DNA from: Mantamonas sphyraenae
Lineage: Eukaryota > CRuMs > Mantamonadidae
DNA length: 64,000 bases
Assembly (NCBI GenBank): GCA_026936335.1
Contig: JAPMXV010000031.1
Location: 310,001-374,000 of the forward strand
Reading direction: 5' to 3'
In this document: positions 55,192 to 64,000 of the stretch, one piece after another
Position numbering within the stretch: position 1 is the stretch's first letter
Layout: each line of letters begins with the position of its first letter
Position numbers and translations under genes: made by a program
The notes under the pieces: generated by a model
Told to the model about the DNA's origin: nothing
Database searches by the model: none
The model's input: only the letters and a program-made list of their open reading frames with translations

Positions 55192-58100
55192 CTATTCATC
55201 GAGAAGAGCCTCGGGCACATATCCCATCTGACCATCGACCTCACACCAGGCCCAGCCGTCCTGACGTTGAAGCACATTCACCGTGGAGCCCTCGTTGACT
55301 GTGAGCTGGTTTTGACCAGCGCCGATAAACGTGGTCTTCACTCGGCTCTTGCTGCGTGGAGGGATGGTGCTGGTTTCCACAACCTCCTCTTCCTCCTCTG
55401 TGACCACTTGTGGCACAGCGTACGCGTTCTCCTCTTCCGCAGCAGCCATGGAAGCGGTTGTGGTGCCGTTCAGCTCTTGCATGGCAACCTCCTCCACGTG
55501 CACCGCAGGTGGCTGCTCCCTGCTGTGTGTCGGCCTCGCTTGCGACTGATTCTGTGTCTGCTGAGGGCGCTCCACGTCCACTTCTGTCCTGCTGTGGGTA
55601 TTCTTCTCGTTGTTGATATGGCGGTCACTTGGGGCACCCTCTTGGTTTGCTGCATCGGCTGCAGCATTGAACTTGGCCATTTTGGTCAGAGTCTCCATCT
55701 CTTGCTTGTCCTTTTTGGACAGACACATGCTTGGCATCATGCTGACGTGGCGATCCAATTGCGCCTGGCGCATCAGCTGGATCAACTCCGTCATCACCTG
55801 CTTTGCGTGCTCATCCACTTCTGGGTGGTTGAAGAATGTGATCAACGTCGTGTGTTGCTTGTCCACAAACAGCTCGGTGATGTTGTCCTTGATAAAGTGT
55901 GCGCGAAAGTCGAGCTGCTGGCCCTGGGCAAACTTCTGGTACGTTTTCAGTGCCTGCTCGTACTCGTCCTTGCGTGTAAACTGCGTGGCAATCAGGTCCA
56001 CAAACATCTTCATAAACTCGGGACGCAGCAGAGTCCAGGCGATTTCTTCGATGCGGTAGTTTTGCGGATCAACGACCACGTTGTCGTACTGCTCGCCGCC
56101 AGCCTGCGATTTGGGTGCCTGACTGCGCTTCCGTTCCATCTTCTGTTCGCGACGGAACCGTCCCACTGTGCGCAGGTTGCGCTTTTCCAGCACCACAAAC
56201 ACGAGGATGAGCAGGAGCATGAGGGCCAGCAATCCAATCGTCACATACGACAGCACTTCGCGCGTAAACTTGGTGACCCCAATGCCCAGGAAGCCCAACC
56301 CCACCACCAGAGTAGCAAAGTTGGCCATGAGCAGGGAAAGCGCCATCACGTTGTGGTAGCGGAAGCGGTAAGGGGTGGTGCGGATCTGCAGGAGACAGGT
56401 CAACACAAGCAGCAGCTGGCCAAACATGCCTTGGATGAGTCCCAGCGTGGTGAACACCTTGAGCATGATCATGAACGCCTTGCGCATGAGGTTGATGCAC
56501 TCAAAGTAGTAGTAGCGGGGCTTGTAGCGTTCGTACAGGGAGCCAAACGTCTCATAGCTCTCCTCGCTGTCCAGATTGTCCCTGTTCAGCCACAACAGCA
56601 GGAGCACACCGGCAGGAATGCCAAGGACGTACACAAACAGCGACACGAGGCCATAGAGTACCAGTTCCTCGTGCTCGGGGCTTTCCCAGCACAGAATCTT
56701 GGGATTGGCAGTGAGGGCGCTGCGACCCGGGCTGATCTCGGAGCATGCAAATGCCTCTGTGGTTTTGCTTGTCAGAATGATGTACATGAGGATGAGCATG
56801 AGGCAAAAGGCGTTGCAGGTGGAGCGGACGACGTCGATGGCAGGCTGGCTTTCGGTGAACCATGTGCTGACGCTGTATCGCATCTGATGCAGGGTGTGGC
56901 GCACAAAGCCCATCACTGTGTGTTCGTAACCCTTCGGGGGCACGGCACAGAAGCCAGGGGCGCGGCTGCGGACGCGTTCACCCCATCGGTTGACCAGGAG
57001 GCCACGCAGGAGCTCGAGGATGAGGAGGACAAGCATGACGCCGAGCACAATGAACGGAATCAGCAGAACAAACTTGAACTTGTCGTTGTACGTGAGGCCG
57101 TTGATGTTGCACTCGGGGGCGCTGACATCGATGTTCAGGTTGGTGATGGTGAGCAACGAAAACATCTGCAGCACAATGTCGGGCCAGTTCATGCGAAAGT
57201 CTGCAAACAGCGCCGTCATCTGCAACAGCGACAGTCCCATGGCCAGCGTGCCTGCCGATCGCCGCACGCCAATCTTGCGCACAACAAAGAGAAAGATGAG
57301 AAAACCAATGATCGTGAGGGTCAACGCAATGCTGGGATTGCTGGGGCAGCGTTCGCACAGCGATGACAGCTGGTAGAAGCCTGCCTCGCATGTGCTGCAC
57401 AAACGTCCCGTGTATCCCAGGCTGCAGACAGAGGCGCCTCCGCGGCAAGCTTGCGGTACGGAGCAGCGCAGAAAGGTGAAATCGCCCGGATTGCCGCTGT
57501 TCCAGAAGCCCGGCTGGGCCAGCGGTTTGGTGGCCAGGCCATTGCACACGGCACCCTCGGGACAGGCAAGACAGGCCTGTCCAGCCAAGCCCTGCGGGTG
57601 GTAGAAGCCAGCCTGGCATGCACAGTTGTCCACGCTGCCGCTGCCAGGGCCGGAAAAGGTGTTGTCCGGACAGTCGATCTGTTGGACGGAGCCCAGAGGA
57701 CAGTAGGTGTTCTCTGCACACACGGTGCACGAGTCTGTGCCAGGCAGGGGCTTGACAGTGCCTGCGGCGCAGGGTTCACACGGAGAGTTGTCGTTGGGAG
57801 AACTCTGGCCCGCGGGGCACACGCTGACAAAGGACATGATCCCCTTGGAGGGCGAGTACTGCTGTGCGTTCTGGGAAATGCTCACCTCTGCGGTGCCGCT
57901 GGTGTTGAAGCTGGTCATGTTGAGGGTGAGCAAACCGGACGAGCGGTACTCTGCGTAGCCCAGGCGTGTCTGGCCCGTGCTCAGCAGCGTCATGTTGACC
58001 AAAATGGTGCCGGTGGATACAAACGGCGATCCGAGGATGCTGATGGGCAGGTTGCGCTCGATCGTGGACAGCACCGTGGCCGGTTCGATGCGCGTCACAA

Positions 58101-60703
58101 GCGGGTCCGCATACACGCTAAAGGTGGACGGCAGCGAGTATTGATTGTTGCCCGACAGCGACAGGCGGATTTCCACGGTTTCCGTGAATCCGCCCAAGTT
58201 GAGGGTGGGACGAAAGTCGGGCAGGATGCACTGCAGCACAGAGACGTTGCTCGGTTTGGTCACACACGGTGCCAACAGGTTCGTGCCCTGGCCATCGGTG
58301 ATTTTGATGCGCACTGTGTCTGCATACATCGCAGGCGGCACAGCAGCCGCCTGCACGTGCGGAATGGGAACCTCGATAACGGTGCCTCCCGTCAGCGGTC
58401 CAGAAACAGGTCGCACGCCATACGACGGCCGCACGGTGAAAAAGTAGTAACTGCCGATGTTTTGCGAGTCCAGGCCGTTGTTGAACGTGACATTGAGGCT
58501 CACGGGCGACTCGAGGGTGCCGTTGATGGTACGTGCCTCGGGCGCCAGGCATGCAAAGCTGGTCAGGGTCTGATCGACGGCGGCGACGCTGTAATGGTTG
58601 CCAAACGTGCATCGCACCTGTCCCGTGGGCAGGAAGCCCGTGCCGGTGATGTTGACGTAGGTGCCGCCGAGATCGGAGCCCACGCGTGGCAGGAAGCCGG
58701 AGATGGTGGGGTTGAGGGCGTAAAACACGGGTGCAGTGTAAAGTGGGTACGAATTGGTGTCGCCTGCGACGGTGTACACACCGGGGCTGGGGAAGTTGGG
58801 TGTGCTGCATCGCAACTGGGTGCTGCTTGAACCTGCGCCGTTGCAGGTGACGCTGAAGCTGTTGCTGCCATTCTGCTGCGTGTACACCAGGGTGTTTGCA
58901 TTGCTGGTGAGACTGGCGCCCGTGACCACCAGGTCCGTGGGGTTGTTGAATTGGCGTGCAATCGGCTGCAGGGAATCCAGTTGCGGAAACACCACGTTGC
59001 ACTCGGTAGCCCCCGTGGTGAGCACAGAACGGCCGGGAGCACACTTACGACACGGTGCCATGCTGCTGTGGTTGCTGTACTTGCCACGCGGACACCCCTC
59101 ACACGCCTGCGGGAAGTTTTTCAACTGACGACCCGGCGGACATTCGTAGGCCAGGTTGACCAGGCCACCCGCGTTGGCTTCAAAGTTGTCGTCTCCCACG
59201 GATCCCATGACGACTTGGTTGCGTCGCCAGTCGATGGAGTGTGTGCGTGCGTTGAGACCATACTCGTCGTTGCCCGAGTGGGTGATCTCCACACTCGACG
59301 TGGTCACCTGGAATTCGCTGTCGTATGCCACCCACATGCCACGACGGCCCTTCCATACCCACACCCCGTCTGAGTACGGAAACGCATACACGGCCGCGCC
59401 GAAATCGTCCGAGGACGTTGGACTTGTCGAGGTCAGCTCTGCCACTTGGCCCCAGTTGTCGACTCCGCCCTTGTTGCGGTGGAACACGTGTGCGCGGCCC
59501 ACATTGCCGTAGTACGACGAAGGGGAAATCTGTGTGCGTGCTCCTGGTGAGCCCACCTGCGGGGAAGGGATCCTGTGTGTGAGTGTACTGGGGAAAAAGG
59601 ACACTGCAGGCAGCGCGAAAACGAGGCGACCAGACTCACCACCAAAACGCCCGTCTCGCTGCTGATGCTGACGGCTGTGCCAAAGCGGTCGCCGCTGTAC
59701 GGCGTGGATGACGTGGGACCTATGCGCTTGACGAGTCCAAAGTTGTTTGGGCCGCCCTCTGTGTGTGTGTGTGTGTGTGTGGGTGTGAGGAGCCGTCCGG
59801 ACAAGGGATCGCGGACAGGGCGAGGAAGGGATGGCAAGGGCCCAACGTACGATTGCGAGCGTAGAGAAAGACGGTGCCAAAGCCAAACTTGCTTGTGCTG
59901 GTTTCGGGATAGTCGGGGTTGAGGTTCTGTGCGGGTACGACGAGGTACACGGTGGCGTCGTTGGTGTCAAATTCGAGGCTGCTGTAGCCCACCTGGGCAT
60001 TGTAATCCTCGCGGGGCACAGGTTGCACAAAGGTGTGGAAGCCCCAATTGTCTGTTCCTCCGTGGTTGCGGCCGTAGATGTACACCGAAGTTTGGGCGTA
60101 GGTGGAGACGGCCAACCACATGCCGTCGCTGCTGAAGCTCACCACACGGCCAAACTGGATGGTTGTGGTGAATGGGACCAGTGTCGCATTGGGTGCCAAA
60201 TCCTTAACACGTCCCCACTGGTCTGCACCGCCCTGGTTGCGTGCATAGAGGAGCACACGCCCGGTGTACGTGCTCTGCGACGCCGACCAACGGTAGTTGT
60301 ATCCACCCACAGCAATGAACTGTGCGTCGGGCGTCATGTCCACGGATGAACCCGTGTAGGAGAGTTGGGTCAGGGCGTCGGCGTGGTCCACGCTGGTGTT
60401 GAGTAGCATGCGAAAGTCAAACGTGGTGTTGTCTTGCTGCGACCGATAGAAGACAGCCACACGTCCCTGTGGGTATGTGTTGTCATTCGGTGCCCCTGCC
60501 ACCATAATGTCGCCTTGCAGCGCTGTCGATGATCCCAACGCTGCCTGCTCAAACGCCGCCAGAGTGATGTTCACCTCTCTGTAGTAGCCAATGTCCCCTG
60601 TGCGTGAGAACAACCCGTGTGCAGGCCATGCACACACCACAAGCATGCACAGAGCAAGCACAAGCCTTGGTCCTGCCGCGGAATGGGAGAGTCCGCGGTG
60701 CAT
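55192..60703 (-). CDS. large membrane protein: FG-GAP-like repeats, TIG domains, Cys-rich, multi-TM, SH3
   Basis: Three exons (60703-59851, 59758-59640, 59556-55192) give 1,778 residues. A signal peptide (LVLALCMLVVCAWPAHG) is followed by beta-propeller-type repeats, each with an RNxGGxDxWG-like motif (ARNQGGADQWG, GRNHGGTDNWG, HRNKGGVDNWG). Then come a Cys-rich segment, IPT/TIG-type domains (~550-870) and a second Cys-rich ephrin-receptor-like region (CPDNTFSGPG, CACQAGFYHPQG). About eight membrane helices lie between ~1075 and 1450. A cytosolic tail ends in an SH3 domain (VNEGSTVNVLQRQDGWAW...MGYVPEALLD). This is a surface receptor or adhesion protein of unknown ligand. The same Cys-rich/multi-TM core occurs in other protist proteins. 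The gene is head-to-head with the GTPase gene (178 bp). Confidence 0.82.
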
Positions 60704-60881
60704 GAGAGGAGCGAGTTCCGTGTTTCGTTGGCGGCTGAGTCGCGCTCAGTTGGCAACCTTTTCGCGTGTCGTGAGTGGCCCTGCCGTCTGCCCTGTGCAC
60801 GAGGATCCTACACGCTCTACCCAACATCACTGACACCCACCCATCACTCTCCATCCACCGTTTCCCTGTCCACGCAGAAGG

Positions 60882-61790
60882 ATGAGTCACCGAGAGGCGG
60901 AGCATGACAACTCGACGGCGTTCTTCAAGGTGATGGTGCTTGGCTGCTCGGGGGTGGGCAAAACCTCGCTGTGCTCACAGTTCACCACCAACCAAGTGCC
61001 CGACGAGCACAGGCTGACGGAAATGGGGGAGGATCCGTGGTTGGCACGGCGGGAAGTGCACGGGGAGGATTCGATGATCGAATTGCAGGACACCAAGGGC
61101 ATGTCGCTACTGCCGCCGTCGTCAAACAACAGGGCGCCGCAGGTAGAGGACATTGTGCATCTCATGCTGGACGGGGACAAGCCTTCAGAAACACAGGCGC
61201 GAGAGGAGGCGTTCACGGCAAAGGCGGCAAAGGCCGTGAACGAATTCGCGCGGCGACACACAGACACGGGGTTCATCCTCATGGTGGACCTTCACCGGCA
61301 CGAAACACTCGAAAAGGCGGAGGAGCTGATGGCTGAGCTGTGCAGGGTGGTGGGTTACCATCGTGAAGACCACAGGAGGGGCGACCCTGCGGGCACGTTT
61401 CCAATGCCCATTGTGGTGGTGGGCAACAAGGCAGACGGAGGCAAGAAGAAGCGAGAAGTGGAATATGACGAAGGGGCGTACACGGCACAGAAGTATGGCA
61501 TGATGTACGTGGAGACCAGCGTGAAGAACAACACGGGGTTGGACGAGCTCTTCTACAAGCTCGTGGAGCTGGTGGCATTGTACAAAGGCGCCTCGGCCCT
61601 GGACGGGTATGAGTTTCGAGAACGAAGATTTGGATCTGACGGAAAGGGGGTTTTGGCAAACGGCAGAGGCCATGCGCGGGATCGGTGGCGTGGAGATCTG
61701 CGAACGCCGGCACTTTTTCAGCAAACACTCGGATTGCTTCCTGGGCAGCGACGCCGTGACCTTTCTCATGCTGCACCTGGGTGTGAATGA
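60882..61790 (+). CDS. Ras-superfamily-like GTPase
   Basis: The open frame of 302 codons carries the GTPase motifs: P-loop GCSGVGKTSL, a DTKG switch-II motif, GNKAD for guanine specificity and ETSVK (G5). It diverges from standard Ras/Rab families, with a long insert after switch II (~residues 70-120) and a His-rich LHRHETLEKAEE stretch. The GTPase fold ends at ~residue 243 (LVELVALYKGASALDG). The remaining residues are read out of frame over the DEP domain of the next frame, so the true end is probably near 61605. It may be the N-terminal half of a GTPase-DEP-DUF547 fusion broken by a one-base frameshift. Confidence 0.75.
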   Translation: MSHREAEHDNSTAFFKVMVLGCSGVGKTSLCSQFTTNQVPDEHRLTEMGEDPWLARREVHGEDSMIELQDTKGMSLLPPSSNNRAPQVEDIVHLMLDGDKPSETQAREEAFTAKAAKAVNEFARRHTDTGFILMVDLHRHETLEKAEELMAELCRVVGYHREDHRRGDPAGTFPMPIVVVGNKADGGKKKREVEYDEGAYTAQKYGMMYVETSVKNNTGLDELFYKLVELVALYKGASALDGYEFRERRFGSDGKGVLANGRGHARDRWRGDLRTPALFQQTLGLLPGQRRRDLSHAAPGCE

Positions 61791-62913
61791 GGACGAGGCC
61801 GAACACTATCTGCAGGCCATGGTCGAGATGCACATCATGCACCCGGTGGGAGTGAAATCGCCGCCGGAAACGTGGAACAACTCCAGTTTCGCGCTGTACC
61901 GCTTCCAGGAGGACGAACCACCGCCGCCACTGAACATGAAGCGAATCTGCGTCAAACTGGAGCGTCCCACGTACCAGATTGCAGAGTCGCTGGTGACGTC
62001 GTTGCATGCGGCGATGAAGGAGGCGATCGACGAAGACATGGCCATTGACGTCGGGGCCCTGGCCAAGTCGCAGGGGTTCCGAGACTATGTGTATGCCACA
62101 ACGGAACTGCAGCGCATTGAACTGCGCACCATGGGACGCAACGAGAGCATTGCCTTTTTCTTGAACATCTACAACGCGCTGACGATCCACGCGCGCATTT
62201 GCCTGGATGTGAGCGGCCTGTTCAGCACCAAGATGACATTCTTTGACACGGCCAGCTACAATATCGGCGGGATGATCTTTACGCTGAACGACATTGAAAA
62301 CGGGATCCTGCGCGGGAACAAGCGGCGTCCATATGGTCTGCGCAAGCCCTTTGCGGACGACGACGAGCGGGCGAAACATGTGATCCGCAAGCCTGACCCG
62401 CGCATCCACTTTGCACTGAACTGTGGCGCCACATCATGTCCGCCGATCCGATACTACGACGCGGCTCGACTGGAACGGCAGCTGGCAGTGGCAGCCATGC
62501 ACTTTTGCGAGGACACCACCGAGGTGGATGAGGAGCGGGGTGTGTTGGTGCTCAGCAAGCTGTTTTCGTGGTACTACAGCGACTTTGCAGGCGACCAGGA
62601 CGAGCTCATCATGAATCTGCTGATGTACCTCGGGGTGCCACGCAAACAGTTGAACAAGCGGCAGGAACGGCAGAAAGAACAACGCAAGGGTGGATTCTGG
62701 GGTTGGTTGGGATTGGGCAAGAAGGACGACGATGACGACGACGACGACGACGACGACGATCTGTTTTTGGACGATGATCCAGAAGACGACGACGAAGAGG
62801 AAGACTACTACGTGCGTGACGCCCTGCTGAAGATGGTGCTCGAGGAAAGGCGCATCAAGATCACCTACGAGGACTACGACTGGAGCGATCGATTCAAATT
62901 GGGGATTTCGTGA
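61609..62913 (+). CDS. DEP and DUF547 domain protein
   Basis: Open frame of 434 residues from ATG 61609, overlapping the GTPase frame by 182 bp at +1. A DEP domain occupies residues ~10-100 (RRHFFSKHSDCFLGSDAVTFLM, AEHYLQAMVEMHIMHPV). The DUF547 domain follows (NESIAFFLNIYNALTIHA, ASYNIGGMIFTLNDIENGIL, FALNCGATSCPPIRYY). A poly-Asp tract and basic/acidic tail close the protein. DEP domains bind membranes or GPCR/GTPase partners. DUF547 is a cysteine-peptidase-like fold often fused to DEP and glutaredoxin in other organisms. Removing one G from GACGGGTATG would fuse it directly to the GTPase. Confidence 0.85.
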   Translation: MSFENEDLDLTERGFWQTAEAMRGIGGVEICERRHFFSKHSDCFLGSDAVTFLMLHLGVNEDEAEHYLQAMVEMHIMHPVGVKSPPETWNNSSFALYRFQEDEPPPPLNMKRICVKLERPTYQIAESLVTSLHAAMKEAIDEDMAIDVGALAKSQGFRDYVYATTELQRIELRTMGRNESIAFFLNIYNALTIHARICLDVSGLFSTKMTFFDTASYNIGGMIFTLNDIENGILRGNKRRPYGLRKPFADDDERAKHVIRKPDPRIHFALNCGATSCPPIRYYDAARLERQLAVAAMHFCEDTTEVDEERGVLVLSKLFSWYYSDFAGDQDELIMNLLMYLGVPRKQLNKRQERQKEQRKGGFWGWLGLGKKDDDDDDDDDDDDLFLDDDPEDDDEEEDYYVRDALLKMVLEERRIKITYEDYDWSDRFKLGIS

Positions 62914-62981
62914 GTGGAAGGCAAAATGCACAGCAGTTCATGGTCGTGGTCCTGTCCAGCAGAACAACAGCACGCACAAGG

Positions 62982-64000
62982 TCACGTGGGCCTGCATCCG
63001 ACGCCGTGAGTTCCGTCGTCGTCGTCGTCGTCCAGCTGGAGCAGATCTGCTTCCATGAGTTGCATGAGGCGACGAACAGAGATGCGCATGCTGCGGGAGG
63101 GCCTGCGCATGCGGTCGAGGTTGGCTTGGGTGTGAATGGACCAGTCTTCACGATCGTCTGCAGAGGGCGGGGTACCCACGGGTTCCCAGATTTTGATGGT
63201 GTCCTCGATGCCCGAGGTGACGAGGGTGGAGTCGAAAGGATGTGTGAGGACCACGTTGACGACGTGAAAGTCGCCTTCGAGGAGCTGGAGCAGCTTGCCA
63301 GACTCTCGATCCCAGATAAAGATGCGACCGCAATCGCTCCCACTGACAATGTACTGGGACTGTGGACCCATAAAGTTGACCTCTTTGATGGTTTCCGAGT
63401 TTCGATGGCCCTTGAACACCTGGACGTACGTAGGATCGCTTGTTCTCAGGGATTGGAAGTTATGCGACGCCGCCGTGGAAGACCAGTCGGTGTCGTCCAC
63501 ATCCGACTCGGAATCAATGTCTTCTTCCGGATCCGATTCGGAATCCGAGTCGGAAACACTCTCGCTGCCCGAGTGAGATTGTGCAGCCTCGTCAAGATCG
63601 AGCGGGCTTTCGCGGTGGCCTGTTGTTGTTGTTGTTGTTGTGGTTGTTGTTGTTGTTGTTTCCGTCGTCGTCCTCGTACGCTCCTGCTCCTGTTCTTGTT
63701 TCGGCTCTGGCTCGTCTGCATCGTCCATGGTGGGCACCTTGTCCATGGAGATAATCTGTGCGAGATGAGCGCCGACGGCGTTGAGCATCAAATCACGGTC
63801 GTCCTGGTCGTCCTCCACCACGGGGTGAGTGTGGTCGTCTTTGTCGTCTTCGTCGTCGTCTTTGCTTGCCACCTGTTCATTCAGTTCGACCACAGTGTGG
63901 AGATGGTGATGGGAAGGGTTGCCGGTTGCGATGCTCTCGTCGTACAACTTTGTCTTTTTCACGCTGTGGTCGTGTTCGATTTCTGCCCGCCTCTGTTCCA
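62982..64000 (-). CDS. DCAF6/WDTC1-type WD40 protein, 5' part beyond window edge
   Basis: An open frame enters from the right edge (no start in the window) and ends at 62982, leaving ~339 codons. The visible part begins with charged sequence, then a Thr run, acidic/Ser-rich linker, and the C-terminal WD40 repeats characteristic of DCAF6/DCAF8-like proteins: FKGHRNSETIKEVNF, YIVSGSDCGRIFIWDRESG and VNVVLTHPFDSTLVTSGIEDTIKIWEP. These serve as substrate receptors of CUL4-DDB1 ubiquitin ligases. A poly-Asp stretch near the C-terminus is low complexity. The N-terminal repeats are outside the window. Confidence 0.8.
   Translation of the reverse strand, partial: EQRRAEIEHDHSVKKTKLYDESIATGNPSHHHLHTVVELNEQVASKDDDEDDKDDHTHPVVEDDQDDRDLMLNAVGAHLAQIISMDKVPTMDDADEPEPKQEQEQERTRTTTETTTTTTTTTTTTTGHRESPLDLDEAAQSHSGSESVSDSDSESDPEEDIDSESDVDDTDWSSTAASHNFQSLRTSDPTYVQVFKGHRNSETIKEVNFMGPQSQYIVSGSDCGRIFIWDRESGKLLQLLEGDFHVVNVVLTHPFDSTLVTSGIEDTIKIWEPVGTPPSADDREDWSIHTQANLDRMRRPSRSMRISVRRLMQLMEADLLQLDDDDDDGTHGVGCRPT

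Noticed and set aside
55174-57366. 730-codon plus-strand frame
   Set aside because: Antisense of the multi-TM region of the FG-GAP/SH3 protein.

Overview
The window is nuclear DNA from a unicellular eukaryote. It is GC-rich and gene-dense, with roughly thirty protein genes in 64 kb. Genes carry zero to four short GT-AG introns of about 60-510 bp, and several introns contain long (CA)n/(TG)n tracts. Intergenic gaps are often under 250 bp. No rRNA, tRNA, CRISPR or bacterial operon structure was seen. Orthologues of cilium-associated proteins (an ARMC9-type LisH/armadillo protein and a polycystin-2-type channel) suggest a flagellated protist. The species cannot be fixed from the sequence alone. 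Many genes are arranged as head-to-head pairs whose start codons lie only 31-208 bp apart.

Layout, left to right. A coiled-coil gene runs off the left edge. It is followed by a Canopy-type ER protein, the histone chaperone RBBP4/MSI1, an F-box/LRR protein, RSL1D1 (ribosome biogenesis), a YIPF-type Golgi membrane protein, GALT, RAE1, a GT31 glycosyltransferase, a polycystin-2 channel, serine palmitoyltransferase subunit 2, an ABC transporter and an ankyrin-repeat gene (1-21.3 kb). Next comes the unusual locus (21.29-27.4 kb, minus strand), a giant Fanzor-type (TnpB-related, OMEGA) nuclease gene. A second ankyrin fragment lacking a start lies beyond it. The right part holds a protein tyrosine phosphatase, a small hypothetical, a Ras-association/C1 protein, eIF5A, glycine decarboxylase P-protein, galactokinase, a small two-helix membrane protein, a coiled-coil RING protein, a large coiled-coil protein, cyclophilin-40, ARMC9, a WDR76-type WD40 protein, an HSPA14-type Hsp70, a 1,778-residue FG-GAP/TIG/multi-TM/SH3 membrane protein, a GTPase followed by a DEP-DUF547 protein, and a DCAF6-like WD40 gene that leaves the right edge.

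The exciting element is the Fanzor gene. A 93-bp phase-0 intron joins an Arg/Ser-rich first exon to a 5.5-kb exon, giving a model of 1,944 residues. The C-terminal ~290 residues hold a split RuvC nuclease with the Fanzor-type relocated glutamate and a CxxC/CxxC zinc finger. The preceding ~1,650 residues match nothing I recognise. Immediately 3' of the gene, where TnpB/Fanzor guide RNAs and element ends normally lie, is a perfect 12-bp inverted repeat enclosing a smaller hairpin. Ankyrin-coding sequence in the same orientation lies on both sides, so the element may have landed in an ankyrin gene.

The remaining genes are mostly housekeeping: chromatin, mRNA export, translation, sphingolipid and galactose metabolism, glycine cleavage, protein folding and cilium function. 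Splice models were built by matching reading-frame phase across consensus splice sites, so exon boundaries are inferred rather than shown by transcripts.
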